The notes under the pieces are model-generated. The model saw only the letters and a list, made by a program, of their open reading frames with translations. It was not told the origin of the DNA and did no database searches. The translations under genes were made by a program, and so were the position numbers. Source: CAWAPS01 sp963783945 (lineage in GTDB: Bacteria; Actinomycetota; Acidimicrobiia; Acidimicrobiales; Palsa-688). Taken from it: a stretch of 64,000 bases of DNA. The stretch is from the NCBI GenBank assembly GCA_963783945.1, contig CAWAPS010000002.1:62001-126000 (forward strand). Direction: 5' to 3'. How positions within the stretch are numbered: position 1 is the first letter of the stretch; the number at the start of each line of letters is the position of its first letter. Below are positions 43,014 through 51,935 of the stretch, one piece after another.

Positions 43014-44429
43014 ATGCCCAAATCCGCTTCGAATCCGGCGTGGACCTATGCCATCGCCGCGGTGGCTGCCTTCATGGTCAACCTCGACAATCTGGTCGTT
43101 ACCACGGCCTTACCGTCGATCCGGGCCCATCTGCATTCAGGCGTGCAGGGCCTGGAATGGGTGGTCAACGCCTATACCCTCACCTTCGCCGTGCTCCTCC
43201 TGACCGGCGCCGCCCTCGGCGATCGCTTCGGTCGCCGGAGGATGCTCGGCATCGGCCTGGCCATATTCACCGCGGCATCAGCAGCCGCGGCCCTGGCGCC
43301 CTCCATCGGGGTGTTGGTGGCGGCCCGGGCGGTGCAGGGGATCGGCGGGGCCATCGTGCTGCCGCTGACGCTGACCGTGCTCTCCCACGCCGCCTCGCCC
43401 GAACGCCGGGCGGCCGCGCTCGGGTTGTTCGGAGCGGTGAGCGGCCTCGCCGTCGCCGTGGGGCCCCTGGTGGGCGGGGCCGTGACCCAGGGCCTGTCCT
43501 GGCACTGGATCTTCTGGCTCAACGTGCCGATCGGCCTCGTCGTGATCCCCCTCGTGGGACGGCTCGAGGAATCGTGGGGGCCGCAAGGCCGACTCGACCT
43601 GGCGGGCGTGGTTCTCGGCTCGGCCGGCCTTCTCGGAGTGGTCTACGCCCTGGTCCGCACCGACTCCCACGGATGGACCAGCCCGCAGGTACTTCTGCCT
43701 CTACTGGCTGGAGCAGCCGTGCTGATCGCCTTCCTGCGCCATGAGCAGCGCACCGAGCACCCGATGCTGCCCTTGCGCCTGTTCAGGGATCGCACCTTCG
43801 CCGCGGCCAACCTGGCCACTCTGCTCTTCAGCTTCGGCATGTTCGGCGCCATCTTCCTGCTCGCCCAGTTCCTCCAGACCGTCCAGCATTTCTCGCCCTT
43901 GGGCGCCGGCCTGCGCACCCTGCCCTGGACCGCCATGCCGATGATCGTGGCGCCCATCGCCGCTCCTCTGTCCGAGCGGCTCGGGGCCCGGCCGTTCCTC
44001 GTGTCCGGGCTGGCCTTGCAGGCCACTGGCCTGGCCTGGCTGGCGGCGCTGCTCGGTCCGGGGGTGCCGTTCGCGGAGCTGGTCGTACCGTTCGTGCTGT
44101 GCGGGGTCGGGATGTCGCTGTTCTTTGTGCCGGTGGCCAACGTGGTGCTAAGCGCCGTCCGGCCGGCTGAAGAGGGTGTGGCCTCCGGCGCCAACAATGC
44201 CATCCGGGAGCTGGGCGGCGTCCTCGGCATCGCCGTGCTCGTGTCCATATTCGCCGGGCACGGCAGCTACGCCAGCGGTCACGCCTTCGTGGCCGGCGCC
44301 CGCCCCGCCGTCGCCGTCGGGGCGGTCATCGTCGGGGTCGGGGCGGCGGTTGCCGCCTTGGTCCGGCCGCCCCGGCGGCACGACGCCGAGCTCGAAGCCG
44401 GGGTGGAGGACCTGGTCCTGGTCTCGTAA
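43014..44429 (+). CDS. MFS transporter, DHA2 (EmrB/QacA) family
   Basis: A 471-residue drug exporter with about 14 membrane segments. Motifs: AFMVNLDNLVVTTALPSIRA at TM1, LTGAALGDRFGRRRMLGIGL (motif A), ARAVQGIGGAIVLPLTL and GPLVGGAVTQGLSWHWIFWL (motif C). It begins behind a strong ribosome site. Cotranscription with the TetR gene is likely. The last 282 bases are overlapped on the other strand by the vWA frame. Confidence 0.93.
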   Translation: MPKSASNPAWTYAIAAVAAFMVNLDNLVVTTALPSIRAHLHSGVQGLEWVVNAYTLTFAVLLLTGAALGDRFGRRRMLGIGLAIFTAASAAAALAPSIGVLVAARAVQGIGGAIVLPLTLTVLSHAASPERRAAALGLFGAVSGLAVAVGPLVGGAVTQGLSWHWIFWLNVPIGLVVIPLVGRLEESWGPQGRLDLAGVVLGSAGLLGVVYALVRTDSHGWTSPQVLLPLLAGAAVLIAFLRHEQRTEHPMLPLRLFRDRTFAAANLATLLFSFGMFGAIFLLAQFLQTVQHFSPLGAGLRTLPWTAMPMIVAPIAAPLSERLGARPFLVSGLALQATGLAWLAALLGPGVPFAELVVPFVLCGVGMSLFFVPVANVVLSAVRPAEEGVASGANNAIRELGGVLGIAVLVSIFAGHGSYASGHAFVAGARPAVAVGAVIVGVGAAVAALVRPPRRHDAELEAGVEDLVLVS

Positions 44430-46277
44430 ATCCGATGTAGGTTGGGGCGCGGCCGCTCTTTCGTCCAGGAAGGACCGGCCGCTTTGCTGTAGCGTCCGCG
44501 TCGAGCGGGTGTCCAGCGCCATCTCATCGCTCCTTTCCACGTCGCGCTTGAGCCGGACCGCCCCCTCAGCGTCGACGTCCACCACCCGGGCCAATAGTTC
44601 GGCCGCGGCCGCGTTACCCGAGTCGCCCGCCAGATTCACCGCTCGAGCGAAGTGCTGGGTGGCCGCGTCCTCCTCCTCGGCCCGCTTGGACCGGAGGCCG
44701 TCCTGAATGGCCCGAGCCATCTCGGCCTGGTCGCGGTAGTAGGCCACCTCGGGCTGCGCCGGACCCCACAGCAGGCGGTCCTCGGTCCATCTGGCTCTGA
44801 TCAGGCCCTCCGCCCGGATCGTGTCACCGACCATGAGGCGAACGCGAGAGGCGAGCATCTCCGAACCCACAGGTGCCGCCGTGACCTCGAGGCACAAGTG
44901 GTAGGCCCTTTGCTCCGCGGCCCACGCGCCGGTCGGGTAGTCGATGATCTGGGACCCCGCGGCCCGGCCTTTTGGGGTCAGGTCGAGGATCGCCGGGGAG
45001 ACCATGCGAACGAAATCGATCCGGGCGGCGCGGGGAATCCAAACGCGCATCGATGCCTCGACCTTCCGGTCCATGGCCCCCTCGACCATTCGCCGGAACT
45101 CCTGCTCCATAAGGTCGGGGCGGGGGATGATGTCGATCGATCCGAGCAGTGACGAGGACACCTTGCGGAGCTCGGACACCACCCAGTCGGTGCCGACCCC
45201 CCGGCAGTCGCACTGGAACCGGCCCTCGCATGTCGCGATAGCGGCATCGAGGTCGAGTTCGGTCTCGTCCTCGTCTTTGCCGTCAGTCACCAAGATGGCG
45301 TGGTGGATGGCACCGGGCCGAAGCGCCATCAGATCCCGGGTGAGGGCGAGCCAGCGCCCAATGGCCGTGCCTCCTACCGGCTGGAGGGTGCGAATGACCC
45401 GGGCCGCCGCCCTCTTGGTCTTCGGCGAGGCCCGAACCAGCCCGGCTTGGCGGGGATACACGACCTCAGCGGACTCCGCGCCTCTAACCACTGCGAACCA
45501 GACGCCGTCACTCAGGGCGTCTATCGCCGCGATCGCCGCGATGCGAGCCGCTCGGATCTTCGCCCACGGGTGCCCCATCGATGCTGAGCAGTCGAGCATG
45601 AGAACCTCGACCATCTCCGGCGAACCGGCATCCCGACCCCGGGCCTCGGCCCCGACACAGACGATGGCGTCGATCCGGGTCTGACCGGGAGCCAGAAACT
45701 CGTTCTGGAACAACTCGATGGTGAAATCGGGACCGTGGTCGGTACCCGGGTCGACGCTGTCCCCGACCACACCGGTGAGGCCGTTCAACCAGGCCGGCTC
45801 CCGCCGGCTGCCACCGGTACTCACCACAGAGACACGGTGGCGGGCTGTCCCGAATGCCACCAGCGCACCCTGGTGCATGCTCGCAACCCGCTTGAGCATG
45901 GCGCCGGCGACGGCGCCAGCCAGAGTCAGAGCGCCGGCGACGGCGCCAGCCAGAGTCAGAGTGCCGGCGACGGCGCCAGCCAGAGTCAGAGCGCCAACCA
46001 ACAGGCCGCCGAGCCACCCCCAAATAGGGGCGACGAGGACGGAGACGGCCCGGACGAGTAGGGCCACCGCCCGGCCCAGGACGGCGCCGGTGAGGGTGAC
46101 GATCGCGCCGAGGGACCGGGCCACCCGGCACCCGCCCTGGAACAGCAGCCGAACCGTGCGTACCCCCACCCCGAACGGTAGGACCAGCATGGTGAGCAGG
46201 CCGGCGAAGGCCATCGTGACCGCGCCGGCCGAACCGTCCGCACCGGTGCTGGGCGGATATCCCGAATCTGTTGACAC
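44148..46277 (-). CDS. von Willebrand factor A domain protein with N-terminal membrane region
   Basis: A 709-codon frame. Residues about 20-125 are strongly hydrophobic and include three 10-residue repeats LTLAGAVAGA. The vWA domain starts near residue 225: VEVLMLDCSASMGHPWAKIR (MIDAS DxSxS), then GGTAIGRWLALTRDLM and AILVTDGKDEDE. The C-terminal half (MVEGAMDRKVEASMRVWIP onward) is common in actinobacterial vWA proteins. About 95 terminal residues are antisense to the MFS gene and run through its terminator, so the natural stop is probably near 44450 and may have been lost. Confidence 0.85.
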   Translation of the reverse strand: MSTDSGYPPSTGADGSAGAVTMAFAGLLTMLVLPFGVGVRTVRLLFQGGCRVARSLGAIVTLTGAVLGRAVALLVRAVSVLVAPIWGWLGGLLVGALTLAGAVAGTLTLAGAVAGALTLAGAVAGAMLKRVASMHQGALVAFGTARHRVSVVSTGGSRREPAWLNGLTGVVGDSVDPGTDHGPDFTIELFQNEFLAPGQTRIDAIVCVGAEARGRDAGSPEMVEVLMLDCSASMGHPWAKIRAARIAAIAAIDALSDGVWFAVVRGAESAEVVYPRQAGLVRASPKTKRAAARVIRTLQPVGGTAIGRWLALTRDLMALRPGAIHHAILVTDGKDEDETELDLDAAIATCEGRFQCDCRGVGTDWVVSELRKVSSSLLGSIDIIPRPDLMEQEFRRMVEGAMDRKVEASMRVWIPRAARIDFVRMVSPAILDLTPKGRAAGSQIIDYPTGAWAAEQRAYHLCLEVTAAPVGSEMLASRVRLMVGDTIRAEGLIRARWTEDRLLWGPAQPEVAYYRDQAEMARAIQDGLRSKRAEEEDAATQHFARAVNLAGDSGNAAAAELLARVVDVDAEGAVRLKRDVERSDEMALDTRSTRTLQQSGRSFLDERAAAPQPTSDLRDQDQVLHPGFELGVVPPGRPDQGGNRRPDPDDDRPDGDGGAGAGHEGVTAGVAAVPGEYGHEHGDAEDAAQLPDGIVGAGGHTLFSRPDGA
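44449..44487. terminator. bidirectional hairpin terminator after MFS gene
   Basis: GCGGCCG (44449-44455) pairs with CGGCCGC (44476-44482), with an inner GTCC/GGAC stem, followed by TTTGCT on the + strand. It lies 20 bases after the MFS stop. Confidence 0.65.
45901..45995 (-). repeat. 30-bp tandem repeat, three copies
   Basis: Three copies of a 30-base unit beginning GCGCCGGCGACGGCGCCAGC at 45901, 45931 and 45961 (the third differs by one base), plus five bases of a fourth. They encode three LTLAGAVAGA units in the hydrophobic region of the vWA protein. The near identity shows a recent expansion. Confidence 0.95.
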
Positions 46278-46400
46278 TGCTCAGACCCCTGTCAGGTGGG
46301 TAGCCGAGTGACTACAGACGCAGTATCGAACCCGGCAGTAGAGCGGCGGACGAACAGAGGTAGAGCCGGGGCCGGGGCCCCGGTTCACAAGGTGGGAAAG

Positions 46401-47843
46401 CTACTCGGCAGCCGTGGACTGGCCGGAACGGCCGGTCGACCCCTCTACCGGCGAGCCCCCCGAACCCCCGACGAACCCGGCAAACGCCGTCTTCAGGCAG
46501 CTCAGAAGGCGATCAGGATCTGCGACGGCGGCCGGATCTATGACCAGCCCGACATCGAGTCGATCCTCGTTGCCGAATGCGCTTATGTTCAACGGGCAGC
46601 CGAGCCGAGGCCCAAACGGGTAGCTCTCCTCGATGGTCGCTCCGCAGATGTGACGGGGCCCACGGGCCCCGGGCAGGGTGGTGGCGGCGTAGTCGACGGT
46701 GTCGGCCTGCGCGTGCAGGGCCGGTATCAGGACCCGGTTCGGCAGGCGGCCGATGGCCAGAGCCAGGGTAGAGGTAACCCGCAGCGCGGGCTCGCTCCGA
46801 GCCCGGGCCAGGCGCTCCCCGACCACGCCGAACTGAGGTCCGGAGTGCCCGACCGCGGTGGGAACCTCGACGCGGATCGGCGCGAACCAGTTTCCCCCGA
46901 ACTCGCTGCTGTGCCGCAGGCTCGTCGGGGTGGCCAGGCGCAGCTCCGCAGCCGGTTCTCCGATCTCCTGAAGGTAGAGACCCAAACCGCTTGCGGCCGC
47001 CGCCACCAACAGCGTGTTACGGCTACCGCCGAGCGCCCGCGATGCCGCCCGGGCCCCCGGAAGGGAGATGACCTCGAAGCGACTGGTCATGGATCTCAAG
47101 GCCGGCCACGAAGCCAGCGGGCCCCCGCTGATGAGCACCTGCCTGGAGACGGAATTCGCCACATCCAGCCCACGCTGCAACCCCCGCACCACCAGATCCC
47201 CCGGCTCCGCGCTCAGGGTGGCGTTGACGCCCGAAGCGAGTGGTTGCATGGCCCGGCCCAAATCGATCGAGACGGTGATAGGGCGGCGGCCGTTGACCGG
47301 TTCGGCGTCGCCGCCGGAGGCCGATGGCACCACCTCGACCACTGGCTTCCGCTTCGGTGGGTCCGCCGGCGCCTGCCGCGCCTCGTCGAGGAGCCGGCCC
47401 AGGATTACCGTTCCCCCTATCCCATCGGTCAGCACGTGGTGAGCCCGAAGGAAAAGGGCAGCCTTGCCACCGTCCAACCCCTCGATCAGGGTGATGTCCC
47501 ACGGTGAGCGATCGGGCTCGAACGGGATTGGCTCGATGAGCGCCACCAGGTCCAGAACCTGGCGAATGCTGCCGGGCGGGGGCACGGATACCTGCCGGAC
47601 GTGAAGGCCCGGTTCGAAATCAGGATCGACGATCCATCGCGGGCGCCGCCCGATATAGCTCGGGTCGGCCGGCCGCTCTCGCAACCGGGGGGCGTGCTCG
47701 CTCAGCGCGCCGAGTCGTTCCAGCAGATCGGACCGGCTCGGGGCCTGATCCAGAACCATCAGGTTGCCGACGGTCATCCGGAGCGCCGGGTCGTAGCCGA
47801 CTCGCCAGATTATGGCTTCGAGCGGGCTAAGCCGGTCGCTCAT
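46401..47843 (-). CDS. wax ester synthase/diacylglycerol acyltransferase (WS/DGAT)
   Basis: A 480-residue acyltransferase that makes triacylglycerol or wax esters from acyl-CoA. The catalytic motif is FLRAHHVLTDGIGG (HHxxxDG). N-terminus MSDRLSPLEAIIWRVGYDP and the later CPLNISAFGNEDRLDVGLVI are family features. It lies upstream of the vWA gene on the same strand with a 120-base gap. A second WS/DGAT gene is at 62.2 kb. Confidence 0.9.
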   Translation of the reverse strand: MSDRLSPLEAIIWRVGYDPALRMTVGNLMVLDQAPSRSDLLERLGALSEHAPRLRERPADPSYIGRRPRWIVDPDFEPGLHVRQVSVPPPGSIRQVLDLVALIEPIPFEPDRSPWDITLIEGLDGGKAALFLRAHHVLTDGIGGTVILGRLLDEARQAPADPPKRKPVVEVVPSASGGDAEPVNGRRPITVSIDLGRAMQPLASGVNATLSAEPGDLVVRGLQRGLDVANSVSRQVLISGGPLASWPALRSMTSRFEVISLPGARAASRALGGSRNTLLVAAAASGLGLYLQEIGEPAAELRLATPTSLRHSSEFGGNWFAPIRVEVPTAVGHSGPQFGVVGERLARARSEPALRVTSTLALAIGRLPNRVLIPALHAQADTVDYAATTLPGARGPRHICGATIEESYPFGPRLGCPLNISAFGNEDRLDVGLVIDPAAVADPDRLLSCLKTAFAGFVGGSGGSPVEGSTGRSGQSTAAE

Positions 47844-48009
47844 CGGACGACCGGCCGGCTCTGCAGCTGCGTCGGCGCCAGAGACGGCACTCGAATCACT
47901 GTCATCGCTCCGTTCTTCGGCCTTTGCCGCGTTGGGGTCGCCCTTACCTTACATTCACACAGAAGTGGCCGGGACGGCGGTGACGCCTTCGAAGTGCCAC
48001 AATGGCGTC

Positions 48010-48687
48010 ATGGCCCCCCGAAGGCGCAGAGGACGCACCTCCGGACGCGCCCGGCAGGGGGTTATCGGAGAGCTCATCTCGGACGCGAGCGGCGTCATAC
48101 AGGCCGTCGCCAACGAAGTCGCACCGGGAGTAGTGGACGCGATCGACCTGAACGAGGTCGTCGGACGGGTCGACCTGAACGAGGTCGTCGGACGGGTCGA
48201 TCTTAACGAGGTCCTGTCCGGCGTCGACATCGACGCCCTCCTGGCTCAGGCCGACTTCAACAGCGTGGTCGCCAGGATCGACCTGAACGCCGTGGTCGAG
48301 CAGGTCGACCTGGAAAAGATCATCGACAAGGTCGACGTCAACGCCATCCTCACCCGGGTTGATCTGAACCTCCTGCTGGCCAAGGTGGATGTCAACGCTT
48401 TGGTCGAGCAGATCGACATGGACCAGCTGCTCGAATCCGTAGATCTCAACGCGGTGCTGGCCCGGGTGGATCTCGATGCCCTGATCCAGCAGACCGAGAT
48501 CGGCTCGATCATCGCGTCTACCGGCGCCGGCCTGGCGAACAAGGCCATCGACGTGGCCCGCAGCCAGGGCGTCGGCCTCGACTACGTCGTGCAGCGGTGG
48601 GCCGACCGGCTGCGGCGGCGTCGCTCGGATCCGCGCCCGGGAGCGCCCGTGCTGCTCGTTGACGAAGAGGGAGCCGTCCGGACATGA
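48010..48687 (+). CDS. nonapeptide-repeat protein (D-L-N-x-V-V-x-x-V)
   Basis: A 225-residue protein. After a basic N-terminus (MAPRRRRGRTSGRARQG), residues 46-162 are 13 consecutive nine-residue units with consensus D-[LVIMF]-[ND]-x-[VIL]-[VIL]-x-x-[VI], such as DLNEVVGRV, DFNSVVARI, DLEKIIDKV and DVNALVEQI. A degenerate 14th (EIGSIIAST) and a conserved tail GVGLDYVVQRWADRLRRR follow. No cysteine, signal peptide or membrane segment. The stop overlaps the RDD gene (ATGA), so the two act together. Function unknown. Confidence 0.88.
   Translation: MAPRRRRGRTSGRARQGVIGELISDASGVIQAVANEVAPGVVDAIDLNEVVGRVDLNEVVGRVDLNEVLSGVDIDALLAQADFNSVVARIDLNAVVEQVDLEKIIDKVDVNAILTRVDLNLLLAKVDVNALVEQIDMDQLLESVDLNAVLARVDLDALIQQTEIGSIIASTGAGLANKAIDVARSQGVGLDYVVQRWADRLRRRRSDPRPGAPVLLVDEEGAVRT
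48145..48495 (+). repeat. 27-bp coding repeats, 13 units
   Basis: The repeat units are exactly 27 bases. The first two are identical in DNA (GACCTGAACGAGGTCGTCGG start) and the third nearly so, while later units have diverged. This shows recent duplication at the 5' end of an old array. Confidence 0.95.
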
Positions 48688-49241
48688 CCCTGCATGTTGC
48701 ACCCGAACGCGACGTCGGACTCCAGGGTCACTACGCCGGCCTGGCCACCCGCTCAGCCGCCTTCGCCATCGACCTGCTGGTCGTCGTGCTGTCCTACGAC
48801 ATCCTCGGGAGTGCCATCGAATTCGTCGTTTCCAGGCTGTCGGGCGAACAGTGGCGCATCTCGCAAGTGCCGGTTTTCGCCGGCGTACTCCTGGGGGTCT
48901 GGGCCCTGTTCTACTGCATATATCCCGTAGGCGCCGGTGGCCGCACCCTCGGGATGGCCATAGCGGGTTTGCGCGTTGTCCGCCCGGATGGAGGACCGGT
49001 CGGGTGGCACGGGGCCGTGGTGCGGGTGCTGGCCCTACCACTGAGCTTCCTGACCTTGGGCGTCGGGTTCCTCCTCATCGTCATCCGCCCGGACCGCCGA
49101 GCCCTGCAGGACCTGATCGGAAGCACAGCAGTCGTGTACGCCTGGGACGCTCGCACCGCTCGACTGCGATTCCTGGCCGACCGGAGCACGCGGTCGGGCG
49201 TGCAGCGCGTCCCAGGTCAGGGGATGACACACCCCGGGTAG
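48684..49241 (+). CDS. RDD family membrane protein
   Basis: A 185-residue membrane protein with three to four hydrophobic segments (AAFAIDLLVVVLSYDILG, VFAGVLLGVWALFYCIYPVG, VLALPLSFLTLGVGFLLIVI). The RDD motif is represented by LATRSAAFAIDLL, and the second conserved block is GGRTLGMAIAGLRVVRPDGG. The start ATG overlaps the stop of the repeat protein. RDD proteins are thought to act in transport or as stress factors. Converges with the acyltransferase gene. Confidence 0.9.
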   Translation: MTLHVAPERDVGLQGHYAGLATRSAAFAIDLLVVVLSYDILGSAIEFVVSRLSGEQWRISQVPVFAGVLLGVWALFYCIYPVGAGGRTLGMAIAGLRVVRPDGGPVGWHGAVVRVLALPLSFLTLGVGFLLIVIRPDRRALQDLIGSTAVVYAWDARTARLRFLADRSTRSGVQRVPGQGMTHPG

Positions 49242-51334
49242 CCGTGCTGGCCCGAAGCGGGGAACGCCTGGGCCAGGGCGGTGGCGATCATGCTGGCCCG
49301 ATGGGCCGAGCCGGGGGTGCTGTAGTGGATGCCGTCGGAGATGAACCAGCTCGACTGCACGACCGAGGCCCAGTCGTAGATCCTCATGTTGGGATAGCTG
49401 GGGCATGACTGCACCAGGGCCCGGTCCCACTTCTGCATATCGCTCTCCGAGTACGGCCCTGTCGCCACGAGCGACTTGACGTTCACCCACATGACCGGCT
49501 GGTTGCCGATGACCGACATCAGGCGCTGGATGCGGGCGACCAGCCCCACGTTCGAGCCGACATACACATCAGCCGTGTCATTGGTGCCCAGGGCGAGCAC
49601 CCAGCAGCCGTGGTAGCCCTGGGCGATCAGCTGCTTGGCCACGTCGTAGGCGTTGGTCGTCCCGGGGATGTGCTCGACGATGGAGGTCCCTCCCTGGATC
49701 TCCAGGTACTGGTTGGTGGCTCCCACCCTGGCGTACTGGGCCTCCAGCCGCTGGTTGGGGTCGGGGAGGTAGTTGGGTGAGATCAGGCTCTCGGAGGTGG
49801 AGTCCCCGATGTGCACCACGGAGCGGCACGATGACATGGTCGCCGTGCCCTCGGGCACCGGCGGCGCCGGCGGCTGCGTCATCCACAGGCCCGGGGTGGC
49901 TACCGGGTGGGACCCCCGGCTCGGCCCGGCCTTCGCCGCCGGGGTCTTCGACGCCGGGAGCTTCGACGCCGGGAGCTTCGATGCCGGGAGCCTCGATGCC
50001 GGAGGGTCCGCCGGACGGGTCGTGACCGGCGATTGGACCACCTCGTGGAGCACGACAGGAGTGGACGAAACGCCGCTTGCAGACGCGAACGGAGGCTCGG
50101 CCGTGGCCGGCGCCAGATCCCCGAGCACGATAGCTAGCACGGCGAGGAAGGCCAGGGCGCCGGTCGAGTACACCCAGGTCCACCTGGCCGCCGCCCGCCG
50201 GTACCAGGGGATCCTCGTCGGCCGGGCCGAAGCCCGCCAGCCCAGGCGGATCGGCTCCTCCACGAAGCGCCACGACATGGCCGCGATGACCAGGGTCGCC
50301 ACCACCTGCAAGGTGGCCCGGGGAAGGTCGAAGCGGGCCGTAACCACCCTGGTCGTCAACACGATGACCGGGTAGTGCCACAGGTAGACCCCGTAGGAGC
50401 GGACGCCCAACCAACGCATGGGCCGCATACCCAGCACCCGGCCCAGCATGCTGCCCGGGTAAACCACCGCCATCACCACCAAGGCGGTTGCCACAGACAG
50501 CAGCACCATGCCGCCCTGGTAGGGGAACGGGGAGTACTGCGTGGTCCGCCAGATGAGCACGCAGATGACCACGAGACCGCCTACGCCGGCCCAGTCCAGA
50601 GCCCGACGCACCCCGGGGGTGGTGTCCTTTCTCCGCCTGCGACTCGGCCACACCATCGCCAGCGCCGCCCCGATAAGCAGCCCGAACGCCCGAGTGTCGG
50701 TGCCGTCGTAGACGCGGCTGGGATCGAATCCTGGGCGGTAGAGCAGAGCCATGGTCAAGGCGGAAGCACCAGCCAGAACCAAGGTGGCCACGGCCAGGCG
50801 GCTGCGCCAGGGGCGATGGCGGCCGGCCCGGCGAACGACCAGCAGGCCCAGCCAGAGCAGCCATGGCCAGACCAGATAGAACTGCTCCTCAACCGCCAGC
50901 GACCACAGATGGCCGAGGGGCGAGGGCGGACCGAACCTGGCGAAGTACGACACGTGCTGAAAGATCAGCCACCAGTTGCTCAGGTACAACGAGGCCGCCA
51001 CCACGTTCCCCCGCAGCCCCGGCAACTGGGTGCGATGCCAGATAGCCACCCAGGTCACGACCACGGCCAGCATGAGTATGAGAGCCGGGAGCAACCGGCG
51101 GGCCCGTCGCACCCAGAAGTCCGCCAGACCCATGCTCCCCGACTTGCCCCAGTGCTCGAGCAGCAGGTCGGTGATCAGATACCCGGACAGGGTGAAGAAC
51201 ACCCCAACCCCGAGCAAGCCGCCGCCGGCCCACCCGATGTTGAGGTGGTACAGAACCACGGCCAGAACCGCGAACGCCCTCAGCCCGTCCAGGCCCGCTA
51301 TATAGCGATGCCCGGCCTCAGCCGGCCTAGGCAC
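49217..51334 (-). CDS. membrane acyltransferase, OafA/YrhL type, with SGNH domain
   Basis: A 705-residue protein. Residues 1-390 form the acyltransferase-3 domain with about ten membrane segments (GLDGLRAFAVLAVVLYHLNI, VGVFFTLSGYLITDLLLEHW, WSLAVEEQFYLVWPWLLWL). A linker of ASKLP repeats follows at about residues 455-480. The SGNH hydrolase domain has VVHIGDSTSES (Ser nucleophile) and SDGIHYSTPGSAHRASMI with Asp/His. Likely acetylates a surface polysaccharide. Confidence 0.92.
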   Translation of the reverse strand: MPRPAEAGHRYIAGLDGLRAFAVLAVVLYHLNIGWAGGGLLGVGVFFTLSGYLITDLLLEHWGKSGSMGLADFWVRRARRLLPALILMLAVVVTWVAIWHRTQLPGLRGNVVAASLYLSNWWLIFQHVSYFARFGPPSPLGHLWSLAVEEQFYLVWPWLLWLGLLVVRRAGRHRPWRSRLAVATLVLAGASALTMALLYRPGFDPSRVYDGTDTRAFGLLIGAALAMVWPSRRRRKDTTPGVRRALDWAGVGGLVVICVLIWRTTQYSPFPYQGGMVLLSVATALVVMAVVYPGSMLGRVLGMRPMRWLGVRSYGVYLWHYPVIVLTTRVVTARFDLPRATLQVVATLVIAAMSWRFVEEPIRLGWRASARPTRIPWYRRAAARWTWVYSTGALAFLAVLAIVLGDLAPATAEPPFASASGVSSTPVVLHEVVQSPVTTRPADPPASRLPASKLPASKLPASKTPAAKAGPSRGSHPVATPGLWMTQPPAPPVPEGTATMSSCRSVVHIGDSTSESLISPNYLPDPNQRLEAQYARVGATNQYLEIQGGTSIVEHIPGTTNAYDVAKQLIAQGYHGCWVLALGTNDTADVYVGSNVGLVARIQRLMSVIGNQPVMWVNVKSLVATGPYSESDMQKWDRALVQSCPSYPNMRIYDWASVVQSSWFISDGIHYSTPGSAHRASMIATALAQAFPASGQHGYPGCVIP
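49946..50002 (-). repeat. 15-bp tandem repeats coding for ASKLP
   Basis: Four near-identical 15-base units (GGGAGCTTCGACGCC type) encode the ASKLP linker between the membrane and SGNH domains of the acyltransferase. Confidence 0.85.
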
Positions 51335-51935
51335 CCGGCTCCCCCGCCCGCCAATCTGTCCCTTCCGCTGTCACCCACCACACCTCAGCGCATTCCACCG
51401 CTTTCTCGGGTCCACCCCGCCGGGGTAGCACGAGACGCGCCACAACCGAGGACAGCCGACACGGCCCTGTACGGTACCAACACCGGGGGCCCTCATTCTC
51501 GAACGTGACCGCCAAAGTTGGCCCGAAACAGAGACTCACCACAGGAAAGGCGAGGAGCCGGCCAGCGGCGGCGGTGCTATGAACACCGACCGCTGGCTGG
51601 CGGGGGCGCCATGACCGGATCTCTCTTGATGATCCTGCTGACCAGACAGTGGGGACCGTCGTCCTGCCGTCGATGTCCCACCGGCGTCACCGTGGCCGCG
51701 CCTCCCGGCAGTGGTCGGTCAAGGCCGGGATGAGCCAGGTGTTCCTGGCCGTCGGAGCACAGCCTGGCAGAATGTTCACCGAATGGGCCCTCATCGCCGC
51801 GGGTGCCACGGACGATGCTGATGGGCACCGGCGTCCGGGCTGATCGTTGCGACGGCCCGATTCGAGCTCGTCAGAGTGTGATCAAGAACCCAGACCGCCG
51901 ATGCCGTGGGGTATCAGGTCGGACGGAGACCTGCC
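51335..51935. other. 601-base gap without a recognisable gene
   Basis: Between the acyltransferase start and the epoxide hydrolase end. Short open frames exist on both strands but none has family similarity, a ribosome site or conserved-looking composition that I can recognise. It includes the promoter region of the acyltransferase gene. An 83-codon minus-strand frame at 51577-51828 is the longest; its product does not look like a real protein. Confidence 0.6.

Noticed and set aside
51577..51828. 83-codon minus-strand frame in the gap before the epoxide hydrolase
   Set aside because: No ribosome site, low-complexity composition and no recognisable motif.
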